In this document: positions 1-12,728 of the stretch, piece by piece
Numbering within the stretch: position 1 is the stretch's first letter
How the letters are laid out: each line of letters begins with the position of its first letter
Assembly (NCBI GenBank): GCA_003008705.1
Contig: PDUO01000083.1
Span: 4,506 to 68,505 of the forward strand
Length of the DNA stretch: 64,000 nt
Direction: 5' to 3'
Source: Pezicula radicicola
Lineage: Eukaryota; Ascomycota; Leotiomycetes; Helotiales; Dermateaceae
Position numbers and translations under genes: made by a program
Notes under the pieces: model-generated
What the model was told of the DNA's origin: nothing
Databases searched by the model: none
Seen by the model: only the letters and a program-made list of their open reading frames with translations

Positions 1-3000
1 ATATAGTAATATTAAGGATTCTCTAGGGTATAGACTTTAATAAGTATACTAGAACTACTTAGAAGAAGAATTTTCCTAGTACTAATCTATATAATATATA
101 GGTATATAAGTTTATTAACTTACTAGATATACTATATACTAGCTACCCAAGAACTCCTATAACTCCTGTATAATACCTAGGACACTTATAATACCTATAA
201 CTCCTATAGCTCCCAAGCTATGAGTTAGCTCGTAATCTAGTAGAACACCTATATAAGATTTATAGCTTTGATCCTACCCTAGTTAATCCATCTAGTAAAC
301 TATCTAAGTATCTACTACTGATCCTCTATCTCAGCCCCCTACTACCTTATCCATTGAATAATATTATAGTATATATCATCATCCCCTTCCTGAAGGAATA
401 CTATAACAACCTTGAATAAGATACTAGTATACTAGTATACTACAGATCGGTCCTCTTCCTACTAACCCTACTCTTCCTTCTACTTCCACCGCTAGTAAAT
501 ACTTTATAGAATACTATAGGAGTAGTAATACCTAAATTTCTACTTATATTTAATATTCTACTCTAACCAACGAGCCTACTTAATAATTATATAAGTCTCG
601 GTGTATAGATACTTATTAATAGGATGGTCCTATACTTACTCCTCCCGGAGATAATATAAGATATATACCTAACTCTATTTATAAAGGTATTCTCTCAACT
701 CCCGGAGCTTAGTAGCTTTGTAATACCGGTACTAGAGATTCTGATACTATATCTATTGATACTCCTGCTAGCTGTGTTAGAACTAGAAGATTTTATCTAC
801 TATAGTATCCTCTACCTCTTCCTCTTAGCCTCTCGGAGCCTGATCTATGTAGTCCTAGTATATATTATAGTACTCCTTATCTACCTTATATCTCTGGTAA
901 TCGAAGCTATCTATAACCTAGTCTAAGATAACTCGCCGGTACCTAGTACTACTAATAAACTCCTGGATATTAGGTCTACTCTCTATACTCCGTAGGGTAA
1001 GCCTGATCAGGATCCTATATTCGATAGGGAGGATAATAATAGCTTCGCTACTCTAGCTATCTCGCCTAGCCCGGCCGCTCTCTTGGGTATAGTCTTTTAG
1101 TCGCTAGATAGTACTAATATAAATAATAACCTAGATATCAGAGACATTAATCCCAAGTCTAAGAGTATTTATAGCTATAATAACCCGACTACTAATACTC
1201 TCTGGGTAGAGGGATATACTATTTATCCACCTCTTGAGTTACTATACTTTCCTATCTTAGCTATTGATATCATGATAGTAAGTATTATAGCCCAACTCAC
1301 GAGTAAGCTTATTAACTCCTTTCTTACTATTACAATAGATTATAATCTTTATAGGTATAGGATATTCGAGGGCTTTGGTCACGATGACTTCCTTGATCGT
1401 AGCTTCGAGCCGAGGACCAAGGCCTTACTCTTGAGTATTATTTCTAGAGCCGGTATATAGAGGAGTACTAATCTTAACCTTCTATACCTGATACTAGATA
1501 TTGGGCTATATAGTCCGGCTATAGATAGGCTGGAACCCTTGTGGGATATAGGTTAAATCGTAGAATTCCTTCTTATCCCGTGGTAGTAGAGTTATAGTTA
1601 GATATACTATCTAGACTCCCTTAAGGGCTAGCTTACCTAGTTATTGTAGCTTCGGCTAGAACTAGGGGGTACTATCTAAGATTATCTGGTATTCATCAAC
1701 AATGATATAGTCAAGCTGATATATATAGTATAGTTAACTAATATAGTTAGTAAAGGTCTTGGTTATAGCTGACTCGGGTATAATAAAGACTAGAGAACTA
1801 GTCTTATATAGATCCTAGCTTCTCTACTCGATACTACGGATCTTGGCTTACTTACATCGTTCCTAGAGGTTTCCTTATAGGGAGGTTAATGGGGTAATAA
1901 TAATACTAGTTCCCTCGGGTGTAAGAACAGCTAGTAACATAAATAAGAGGCTCTTCCTATACCCTGTACCCATGATGGCGACTATAGGACTCTCTCCTTA
2001 TATAATAGCCTTCAGAGCTATCTCTTGTTTACTGCGAAATAGACTATAGGGACCAAGGATAAGCCCTAATCTATAGTGGATGTTTATTATCTATAGCTTC
2101 TTCTACCGTTGTACCTAGACCTCTTCATCGACTCTCTCCTATAGGCTTCGCTTCTGCTTTCGTCCAAAGAGGCTACCAACTTAGTCCTGCTTGACATAGA
2201 AGCTAAGAAACTAGTACTACTCCTGGTTAATCTTCCGAAACTACTCTTGCTAGCTTAGAGTCTTGAATTAGCCTTTGGATATTAAGTAAGTATAAACTAT
2301 ACTGGTAGTATAGGTACTATAGCTGGCTTATAGATCCTATAGGCTATCTCCTTCAGGATTATCCTTATTGAAGTAGTTATCGTTAAGTATCTCGGGTCTA
2401 TCCTTGTCCTAAAAGATATCCTATAGATACTTCCGACTAATAGTAATTATAGCTTACCTCTATAGGCTGATATTCAACCTAATACCTATCTATTCGATAG
2501 ACTTACGTTAGAAGATCTTCCGGAGCTAATTAGATACCTATGTCTTTGGGGGTTGCTTAGAAGGAGGGCTCTCGTTGTCTGAATTACTCTCGTAGATAGG
2601 GTAAGACATTGTTGTTCTAGTGTTATCCTCTGCTTCTTTAGTTGGCCTAGGTCCCTATATAAACGTACTCAGCTCTGTAGTATTACTACTCATGATCTAT
2701 ATACTTTTATAAAATAGTAGTATAAGCCAGAGGAAATATATAAGTAACTCCCTAACCTCTTCGGGTAAGAAGCACTAAATAACCTTGATCTACTCGCTTA
2801 ATTTATACCCTTTATAATACGATATTACAAAATAGACTAAGCTATCCTCGATAAAGATATTCTAAACCCTACTATTCCTAGTATTCTAGTATCAGATCCT
2901 AATAATCTTAGTTATATAAGTAGCTTGGCCACTAGTGATATATATAAGAAGTAGTAACTCCTCTTGGAATACCTTAAATTTATACCTATACTCCTGGACA

Positions 3001-3490
3001 GCCTTCCGGCACTATTGGATTGGTTGACTAGGTCTTTCAGGCTATAGTATATCCCTCTACAAGGCTGGCTCACTTATAACCCTCTTTACTAGCTATTTAG
3101 AACCTTCTATACTATTAATCAAGAATTGGTTCCGGAGATCTTTAAGGAATAACTATTCAATACTCTACTTAGTAGGGTTATCCTAGATCTTATCCTAGTG
3201 GATTTCGGGTAGGGGTATACCCTAGATCTAATAGTATAAATCTATCTATAGTATTAGTAACTTAGTAATCAACTAGCCCCGGGCCTAGCTTACTAGTCTA
3301 TATACCATCTTCCAGACCTGTTCTATATGGAATTGGACTCCCTGATATAAGAGAGTATCCCCTTTCCATTATATAGTCCCTTTGGTAGTAGTATTATATC
3401 GGATATAGAGACTATAGGTTTAGGCCTTAAATATCTAATCCATTGGAGTCGGCTTCCTATACTTACCTATTAATATCATGAATTGATGAG

Positions 3491-5474
3491 ATATCCCTTG
3501 TATAAGCTTGATATAGCTCGGGCTCTGCTCCTCGGCCTCTTCTTAACTCTACTACTAGGTCAGCTTCTGAGTAATACTAGTTTACTAGGCCTGATATACC
3601 TTCTGGATAACTATCAACTAAGCGAGCTTGATGATAGTAGAGAGTTTAGGAGTATGATCCTCGGGTGTCTCCTAGCCCTTATCTTCTCGGATACCTAGAA
3701 TAGCTAGACCACTAATAACTATACTCTGGTATTTATTATCGATGAGGTTATGATTGAGTAAGGTAATATAGAGCTGTAGTAGTACTTTCTGGATTTTATC
3801 CTAGAAGTACTGATATATTTCATCCTTGTAGTATTATTCTTCCTCTTAGTAATTAGTTAACTAATCTATAGCTTCCATCAATGTATCAAGATAGGCCCGT
3901 TGTTGTATAGTTAGCTTGAAATAAGGTCGCTTATCCTCTTCTAGATCCTTATAGTAGACAATATAGCTAAGGAGCTACTTCTAAACGGTAATATACTTCC
4001 GAAAAGTACCTAGCTTTATCTTATAGTTGAACGGCCTTTTAGGTTTCTTCCCTCGCTCCTTCTGGTTAGCCTCAACTAGTGCCGCCTTTCTAATAATACC
4101 TTTGATAGTAATACCCTATCTATCTTAAATTATCTTATTGAATACCTTATAGATAATATATAGCTCGGCTTTATTGTCCTGGTTAATTGGCCTAACTAAC
4201 TAATATAATTCTATAGGGTTAAACTAGGCTAGGTACTAGGCCTATCCTGTAAATCATAGCTATAGATTTAGCTTAAGAGACTTATTAATAGCCTTGATCT
4301 TCCGACGTTGGGCTACCTAGACTTAGTTCCAGCCCTCGTTAATTACTCTCTCTATCTTGTCCTATATACTCTCGAGCTAGGGGCTACTCTGGAGACTACT
4401 CTAGCTCTCAACTCTCCTACTAATCTCGAAATACCTTGACTTTGGACCTTGGATAAAAAACCGCTGGTATTATACCCTACTCTACTATAGTATAGATACT
4501 ATAACCTAGCTAGTATTCTTCTTTAGTTATCCTTTCTTGTTTGGATTCTCCTAGTTATATTCTATCTTATAATACCTTTGTATTTTCTGTATATCTTTAT
4601 AGATATACTAGTATAGTAATTGGTTATTAATACTATAGAATATATACTATAGTTTATTCGTCTATGGTGGTAATAATACTTGAATAGGCTCTAATATATC
4701 TACTAGGAATAGGAAGGGATTCTAGACTAGAATATCTCGATTAGGAATTAATCTTATAATATACTTAATCTAGTCTATAATCCTTTACCGCTCCTCCTTT
4801 CTGAATCTATATAGACTATTTATACTGAAGTAGGCCTCGATCTCGCTAGGTAATATAGTGTATTAGTACTTCTTATAGACTATAACTCTAAACATTGGTA
4901 GGTAGTTGAACTGGTCTATAGTTAGTTTATAGCTTGGTTATTGGTTGCTTAGTTGTTCGTAGCTTGGTTGTCTATAGCTTGGTTATTTATAGCTTGATCG
5001 TTCATAGCTTAGTGGTTTATAGCTTGATTGTTTATAGCTTGACTAGTTTATAGCTTGGTTACTTTTATTACTTAGATAATTATTTACTCTAAATATAATA
5101 TTAATATAGACTCTGTCCTCTACGCGTCTTCTCTTCTTTCTGTATAACACGAACCCCTGTATATATAAGTCTACCTAGGTTGTCCAAGCTTAAGAGTGAT
5201 GAATACTAAAACTATAAGAATAAGTATAAATAATTATAATATATCTCTAACTTCGAATTTTATGATTCTAAGAATAGGGTTGGAATCGTTGTATATAGTT
5301 TATTATTTCTTGATATTTATAACTTCTTATATAACCTCCTTCCTACTTATTTTTATAAACTAACCTAGCCCTGAAAATAAACCAACCCAGCCCCTATNTC
5401 TTATNACCNCCTTATTCTACCACTACTAAAATTAAATTAACCTAGCCCTAGGTTGGTTAAGTAATAAGAGATAG
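3491..5474. repeat. Tandem 1984-bp repeat, copy 1 (less mutated)
   Basis: This unit is followed directly by a second copy at 5475-7458. Landmarks repeat at a constant offset of 1984 bp: the ATATCCC start, and the AAGTAATAAGAGATAG end at 5459-5474 and 7443-7458. No net indel has therefore accumulated between the checked ends. The unit corresponds to the N-terminal part of the RecQ-like pseudogene on the minus strand. Copy 1 keeps more G and C than copy 2. Confidence 0.9.
4918..5070 (-). repeat. Degenerate 12-15 bp minisatellite (Gln-Ala-x-Asn peptide repeat)
   Basis: About ten imperfect copies of a TTTATAGCTTGGTTA-like unit run head to tail. On the minus strand they read as a repeating Q-A-(I/T/M)-(N/D)-N peptide. 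A copy lies 1984 bp downstream (about 6902-7054) and has drifted toward TTTATAACTTAGTTA by G-to-A change. It sits in the N-terminal part of the helicase pseudogene. Confidence 0.7.
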
Positions 5475-7458
5475 ATATCCCTTATATAAGCTTAATATAG
5501 CTCGGGCTCTACTCCTCGGCCTCTTCTTAGCTTTACTACTAGGTTAGCTTCTAAGTAATACTAGCTTACTAGGTCTAATATACCTTTTAGATAACTATTA
5601 ACTAAGTAAGCTTAATAATAGTAGAGAGTTTAGGAGTATAATCCTTAGNTNTCTCNTAGCCCTTGTCTTCTTGGATACCTAGAATAGTTAAACTACTAAT
5701 AACTATACTCTAGTATTCATTATCAATAAGGTTATAATTGAGTAAGGTAATATAAAGCTATAATAGTACTTTCTAGATTTTATCCTAGAAGTATTAATAT
5801 ATTTCATCCTTATAGTATTATTCTTCCTCTTAGTAATTAGTTAATTAATTTATAACTTCTATTAATATATTAAGATAGACCTATTACTATATAGTTAGCT
5901 TGAAATAAGGTTACTTATCCTCTTCTAGGTCCTTATAGTAGATAATATAGCTAAGGAGCTACTTTTAAATAATAGTATACTTCTGAAAAGTACCTAGCTT
6001 TATCTTATAGTTGAATAGTCTCTTAGGTTTCTTCTCTTACTCCTTCTAGTTAGTCTTAACTAATACTACCTTTCTAATAATACCTTTAATAGTAATACCC
6101 TATTTATCTTAAATTATCTTATTAAATACCTTATAAATAATATATAACTTAGTTTCATTATCCTAGTTAATTAGTCTAATTAACTAATATAATTCTATAG
6201 GGTTAAACTAGACTAGGTACTAGACCTATCCTATAAATTATAATTATAGATTTAGCTTAAGAGACTTATTAATAACCTTGATCTTCCGACATTAGGTTAC
6301 CTAGACTTAGTTCCAGCCCTCATTAATTACTCTCTCTATCTTATCCTATATACTCTCGAGCTAGGGGCTACTCTAGAGACTACTCTAGCTCTTAACTCTT
6401 CTACTAATCTTAAAATACCTTGACTTTAGACCTTGGATAAAAAACTATTAGTATTATACCTTACTCCGCTATAGTATAGATACTATAATCTAACTAGTAT
6501 TCTTCTTTAATTATCCTTTCTTATTTAGATTCTTCTAGTTATATTCTATTTTATAATACCTTTATATTTTCTATATATCTTTATAGATATACTAGTATAG
6601 TAATTAGTTATTAATACTATAAAATATATACTATAGTCTATTCGTTTATAGTAGTAATAATACTTAAATAGGCTCTGATATATCTACTAGGAATAGGAAG
6701 GGATTCTAGACTAAAATATCTTAATTAGGAATTAATCCTATAATATACTTAATCTAGTTTATAATCCTTTATTACTCCTCCTTTCTAAATCTATATAAAC
6801 TATCTATACTAAAGTAAGCCTTGATCTTACTAGGTAATATAGTATATTAGTACTTCTTATAGACTATAACTTTAAATATTAATAGGTAGTTAAACTAGTC
6901 TATAGTTAGTTTATAACTTAGTTATTAATTACTTAGTTATTTATAGCTTAGTTATCTATAGCTTAGTTGTTTATAACTTAATTATTTATAACTTAGTAGT
7001 TTATAACTTAATTATTTATAGCTTAACTAGTTTATAGCTTAGTTATTTTTATTACTTAGATAATTATTTACTCTAAATATAATATTAATATAGACTCTAT
7101 CCTCTATATATCTTCTCTTCTTTCTATATAATATAAACCCTTATATATATAAGTCTACCTAGATTATCTAAGCTTAAGAGTAATGAATACTAAAACTATA
7201 AGAATAAGTATAAATAATTATAATATACCTCTAACTTCGAATTTTATAATTCTAAGAATAAGGTTAGAATTACTATATATAGTTTATTATTTCTTGATAT
7301 TTATAGCTTCTTATATAACCTCCTTCCTACTTATTTTTATAAACTAACCTAGCTCTGAAAATAAACTAACCTAGCCCTTATATCTTATAACTATCTTATT
7401 CTACTATTATTAAAATTAAATCAACCTAGCTCTAGGTTAGTTAAGTAATAAGAGATAG
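5475..7458. repeat. Tandem 1984-bp repeat, copy 2 (more mutated)
   Basis: Second copy of the unit at 3491-5474. In the stretches I compared, nearly all differences are G-to-A or C-to-T, with copy 2 the AT-richer one. That is the pattern expected when RIP acts on linked duplicates. Three ambiguous bases at 5649, 5651 and 5656, and three at 5398-5409, lie around the junction, so the consensus was uncertain there. It carries a second, non-functional N-terminal part of the helicase gene on the minus strand. Confidence 0.9.
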
Positions 7459-10380
7459 ACTTATTTCTTTATAGAATATTAATTATAATCTAGCTTAACT
7501 AAAGCTTTTCTCTTAGTACCTCCTATAGCTTAACCCTTATTAAAACTAGAGGTTTAGTTACTAAGATAGAGAGTAAAACTAAGCTAGGAATATTACTCTT
7601 AGTTAATCTAATAGTATTCTACTTATATTAAGGTAATATATCTAAGGACTTCTTTAATTCTATAGATATAAATAGAGCTAGTAATAGGTATAGTATAATA
7701 GTCTTACTTATTTATCTAAGTAGATTCTTATCTAATATTATAGTTCTTCTTGAATTTCCTTTACTTTAGGTATTATTATATAATAGTAATTATTATATAC
7801 TACTATACTTAGATTTTAGTTATAGTATTAAGATAGAGCTTGAATTCTTAGCTTATTATATCTATAAGTTAATTACTTTATTAAGGAATAATTTTATCCT
7901 TTTTAATCTTAGAAGCCTATAAAAAGAGAGTAGATATACTCTGAAATAACTTATCTTATACTAATATCTATAATTACTATAAAAATAATAAGATAAGCTA
8001 TAGATAGTAGACTAATAATTTACTTATCTTATAAGAGAGATACTTATAAATAATCTTAATTAATCCTTAGATACTATAACCTTTAGAATAGAAAGTTATA
8101 AAGTTAACTAGTCTATTCTTAAGAAAAATATTCTAATAAATCTTATAAGTACTATTATAAAATTATAAACTAGTAAGCTTAGTACTATAGATAGATTATT
8201 TACTAATAATATAAATAAGGAGAAGAAGGTATTTAAGGAATAAGTTTATTTATTTAAGATAATAGATAATAACTAGTTTCTTTTATTTAGTATACTACTA
8301 GCTCTTTAGAAATTTATCCTATAGTTAGTTTATATTTAAAACTTATATTAATAGTTAGTTCTTATAGTTATATAATATCTAATTCTCTAGATATTTAAGA
8401 AAGCTCTATTTAGATTAGTTTATATTTAGATTATCTTTTAAACTATAGAGGTTGAATTTTAGAGTAATATCCTTATAATCCTTCTTTTTATTTATTAATA
8501 GTAGACTATAGAGTTATTACTAAGTTATTTTTATTTAGTTAGTAATAAAGATCTTTAATCTAGTTATAATTATTTAGAAGTCTTTATATATAAGCTACTT
8601 ACTATTATTAGTCTAGATAATATACCCTAATAAGATAGTTATATCTTAGATAAACTTCTTATAAGTCTATAACTTCTATATCTAGTTTATTAGAGAATAA
8701 ATTCTATAGACTATAAATTTATCCTATATTATATTAAGTATATTAGCTAGGTAATCTACCTTATTAAGCTCTACTATAAGGACTAAATACTATACTATAA
8801 GTAGTTAAACTATCTTAATAAAGGTAGAGAGGTATAAGGTATAGTTTATAACTTTAGAAAAGCTATTATTCTTTTTAATACTAAGGATAGCTAGGAAGCT
8901 AATAATAATACTATTATAAATATTATTATAAAGAGGATAGTTTAATAAAGTAATATATAATAGAAGTATAACTTAATTAAGGGCTTAGATCTAAGCTTAG
9001 ATTAAGTTCTAATTAATATTATCTTTCTTTTCCTACTCTATTATATTAACTACTCTCTTAATAATACTACTAAGTATAACTATCTAGTTTATAGTAAGAT
9101 AGTAGTAGAGGGCTAGTCTCTACTACTATTAAACTAGATAATAAATAAAATAGAGTAGTTACTTCTATACCTTTTTATATACTTTATATATCTCTTCTTT
9201 TAGTTTATATAAGAGTAGATAGTAGATATTTCAATAATAAAGGAAACTATTTATTTAATATTAATTAAATATATTAACTTAGTCTTATTAAAGTAAAATA
9301 TAAGCTTACTTAATAATCTAGTTAAATAATTTAAGAATTACTAGAAGATAATAGTTAGTTAAGCTAATAGTTTATATTAGGACTAATCTAGAAAGATAAT
9401 AAATATCTAGGAGATAGATAAGCTATACTACCTAGGGAAGGTTATAGTCTCGAGTATAGTAGAGTTATTAGATAGTATCTAGCTATAGAGAGACCTAGGT
9501 AAAGTAGTAGTTACTAGTATCCTCTACCTAGGATAGCTTAGTATAGTTAAGCTTTTAAGTAAGTTAATATATAATCTAGTCTTCGAGGTTTATAGGGGTT
9601 AGGGCTACTAGTTTACTTTTAGTATTATTAGTTTTACTTATTAGTCTAGTATAGTTAGTAAACTAGATAATAAAGTAATAGATAAAGTTACTTTAATAGA
9701 AGGTCTAGTAGGTAACTAAGTAGCTTACTATACTATTAAAACCTATATTAGAAACTAAGTAAGCTAGAATAATAACTTTACTTAGTTAGCTAGTTTTATT
9801 ATTACTAGTCTAGATATAAATATCTTTTAGATAGACTCTTATAGTCCTCTTATTATAATAAATATATAAGGTATACTTATAAAGCTAATAAATAAAACTA
9901 TTAAGGTATAGTTTAAGGTAAGGGATAGGAAGACTACTAGGTAGGATTATTATCTACTATACTAGCTTAGGTACTTAGAGATCTATTATAATAATAAGAT
10001 AAAGATAATCCTTAATATCTCTACTTAATAATTAGTCTTTATATATAGATTTTAAATAACTAGTAATAGTATATTATACTAATATATACTTATAGTAAAG
10101 GTAGATAAGGACCTTATAGGTAGACTTAAAGTAGAGGAAATCTATAGTAAGTAAGTCGGAAGAGAAGAGTAAGGGGTAGGTAAAAGTAATAAGGTAACTA
10201 TAAGTAAGAGAATAAAAATAGTAGAAAGAGGAGGGATAGAAAATCAACCTAACTAGATAGAGATACAATGTATATCCTTATAGAAGATAAACCTTATACT
10301 ATTAAAAAAGAAAAGAAAGATAAAGCTAGTAGAACTTAGAGGAGAGGATAAGGTAAGTAGCTTAAAAAGGACACTACCTG
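7459..10380. repeat. Unclassified AT-rich RIP-mutated repeat tract
   Basis: About 2.9 kb of sequence dominated by TA, TAG and TAA steps, with very few CA or TG dinucleotides. No open frame in either direction gives a family I recognise. Stops appear every few codons and many look derived from TGG, CAG or CAA. The tract ends sharply near 10.37-10.4 kb, where normal composition begins. It is probably a decayed transposable element, or more of the neighbouring repeat; I cannot name the class. Confidence 0.6.
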
Positions 10381-10929
10381 CTAGATTAGGCGAAGTGGTC
10401 AAGAAACCTAGAGGCAGGGCTGCCCCTAGTTTACCCTATAGTTTAGAAATTGGAGATGTAATACAGTAATTTAGCCCCACCCTGAAAACGAAGAATCTCT
10501 GCCATTTCACTCTGGATAGAGGAGATGAGGAGAAACATCGAGAAAAAAAACCCCGAGTGTTATTCACGTGGCCGTCTAGTATTAACTTAACACCTCACGT
10601 CTGGAAAAGTGTCATAGGTTACGATGGCAAGAATGAGGAAGATGTGAACATGATCCCTCTTGGTATATATAGATGATAATGAGGAATTCAAGTCGCTGAG
10701 TGCAGTCCTACCACGAGTGCTTTGAAGTTATATTAATATTCTCAAGAGATAATTACAACTCTACACGAGAAATGTACTTTTGCGCTTTATACATATATGT
10801 TTCGGTTAAACGGCAATTCAAAACTTTTACAATCATATTTAAAACCTAACAAGTTACAAGACAAGCTAGAGCTTGATTTGCCATTTCCATCTGTAGCATG
10901 CTGCATACTCTGAGGATGCCACGAAGCAT
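10381..10929. other. Intergenic sequence downstream of the sugar transporter
   Basis: Composition returns to normal here. I see no gene. It includes the presumed 3' untranslated region of the minus-strand transporter. Confidence 0.5.
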
Positions 10930-12728
10930 CTAAGAGGATCGGTCGGTTTTTTCAACATTATCAGCCACCCCACCTTTACTGTTCTGAAAAGCATCATCAA
11001 ACTCGATTTCGACAGTGTCGCCGAACTGGGCACCAAGTCCCTCGAGTGTGAGGCCTGCAGTCTCGGGCAGAATAAAGTAGATAGCAATTGTCAAAGGAAT
11101 GGTAACAGCAATGAACACCATGTAGTATTTCCATCCAATGGTCGCGAAGGCTTGCGAGGCAGGAGCCGTTGCGCAGATTGACGTCACGTAGAAGCCAAAG
11201 TACGAGATGGCTGCTCCCTGACTTCGCAGATGCATGGGCCATATCTCACAGCCGTATACATAGCCTGTACACTCGATAGTGCAGGTATAGGAGAAAGCGA
11301 TGAGGAAGTACATTGCAACAGCGGCCTTGATACCTGCCTTGTTATCGCTACCGATGTACCTGGCTTCTAAAGCGGCTTCGCAGGCCAGGAGAGCCGAGTT
11401 TAATATTCCACCAGCGACTATTTACGTTGTCAGAACTCGGCGAAACACAATGGACTGTATCAGAACTTCTTACCCAGTAACTTAACTCTTCCAACGCGAT
11501 CCAGTAAATAGATGTTTACGAAGCATCCGAGGAATAGACAGACCGTCCAGACAATGCTAAGACCTAGCTGGAGAGTAGTTCCGTAGCCCAGTGAACGGAA
11601 GAGAGTTGGAGTTAAGTTGGCGAGAACGGTAATGCCAGTGGCTTGACCCATAGTCCACGCAAGAAGGGTGCAAATAAATCTTTTCCTGAGAGGCGGGGTC
11701 CGAAGCATGTAAAGGTATCCGGATGGAAGTGATCTTTCTGCCTCTACTTGGGCGGAAATTTGAATCATCTCAGCGTGAGCGTAAGCTCCATCAATGTCGT
11801 CCTTTGCGGTATGAATGTGATGAAGAATTCTTGCAGCCTCTTCCTTGCGGCCTTTTTCAACGAGCCACCTGGGAGATTCCGGAAGGAACCAAAGGGAGAG
11901 CAGTAGGGCGAGCGCGACGGAAGTGGAGACGATGAAATTGAGACGCCATTGGTATGCGTCGGTAACATATTGGAAGCCAAAGGCAGCGCAGGATGAGACA
12001 ATGTATCCCAGAACGATACAGTTCCCCTGTTTTGTCGTTATCAGATTTTGATGTTTGTGACAGAATGGCAAGGGCAATTCCTTACTTGAAGTCCGACAAG
12101 AAGGCCACGGGTGTGGGGAGGAGAAATTTCACTCATGTACACAGGAGTATTAGATATTATCATACCACAGCCTATACCTGTACCACAAGTTAGCACCAAG
12201 CCCATCATAGTCTCGAAGTTGGTACGTACCAGCAACGTAGCGGCCAACAAGGAACATGGCAATGTGGACAGCTCCTGCTTGAATGGCACCTGCGATTACA
12301 AGCATCACAGCTGCAACCCCAGTGGCGATACGACGTCCAAATCTATTGGAGATAGGGGCTTGGATGATAGCTCCGATGAGTGCAAATCCAAAGAAACTGT
12401 TGTCATCATGAGTGAACGGGTTCGCAGACGGTATTGAGAGAGGCAAAGATGCGTGCATACCCAGAGACAATTGCATCAACAATTGACGGCGCATTGCTGA
12501 CAGTTAAAAATTTCGAAATGAATGTGACTTGAGCAAAGCTTCCTGCGATTACGTTGTTCATATATCCATAGTTGAAACTGGCAAGGCCAGATGCCAAGAT
12601 GAGCTGGTCTCTGTGAGCCCATGCAATGAAACTCAGAATCTAGAATCTGAGGATCTTACCATGACATTCAACAGACTGGTATGATGCTTCATGCCACCAA
12701 GGCCATGAACAGTATGATCTGGTGACAT
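10930..12728 (-). CDS. MFS sugar transporter (hexose/quinate permease type)
   Basis: Twelve-helix proton-linked sugar transporter of the plasma membrane (Sugar_tr family, known fold). Six exons can be joined: 12728-12660, 12603-12461, 12396-12230, 12177-12086, 12026-11474 and 11417-10930. All donors are GT and all acceptors AG, and phases match. The start MSPDHTVHG was chosen because exon 1 ends at a GTAAGA donor and joins in frame to the first helix (LILASGLASFNYGYMNNV). Family marks are NRFGRR after helix 2, PESPRWL after helix 6, the DRVGR segment, and PETAGLTLEGL at the end of helix 12. No lesion is visible, so it is probably functional. It lies next to the broken catabolic cluster and may have imported its substrate. 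The substrate cannot be read from sequence. Confidence 0.88.

Larger units (their letters stand above)
1..5474 (-). pseudogene. RIP-mutated RecQ-family helicase (telomere-linked-helicase type)
   Basis: Reading the minus strand through many TAG/TAA codons recovers a fungal RecQ-like helicase. A Walker A segment MGTGYRKS lies near 1949-1975 and a DEYQ (degenerate DEAH box) near 1686-1697. The strand-separation motif VYLTITL lies near 1590. The second helicase lobe ends in motif VI, QESGRARRD, near 1057-1094. Upstream, about 2100-5470 encodes the long N-terminal region that accompanies this helicase in many fungi (for example TPMDWIFKA and TLLYQGVQF near 3300-3440). Intact family members unwind DNA and are often subtelomeric; that is family knowledge. 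Nearly all lesions are transitions that remove C and G, as RIP does. The C-terminus may run off the left edge. The gene cannot make protein. Family assignment is firm; the subfamily is less so. Confidence 0.75.

Noticed and set aside
1272..1460. Plus-strand open frame of 62 codons in the left arm
   Set aside because: It lies antisense to helicase motifs and is open by chance in TA-rich mutated sequence.
3483..3698. Plus-strand hydrophobic open frame of 71 codons
   Set aside because: It lies inside the tandem repeat, antisense to the helicase relic. Copy 2 of the repeat does not keep it open.
4918..5070. CRISPR-like repeat array
   Set aside because: Units are contiguous and degenerate without unique spacers, and the source is a fungus. 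It is a minisatellite.
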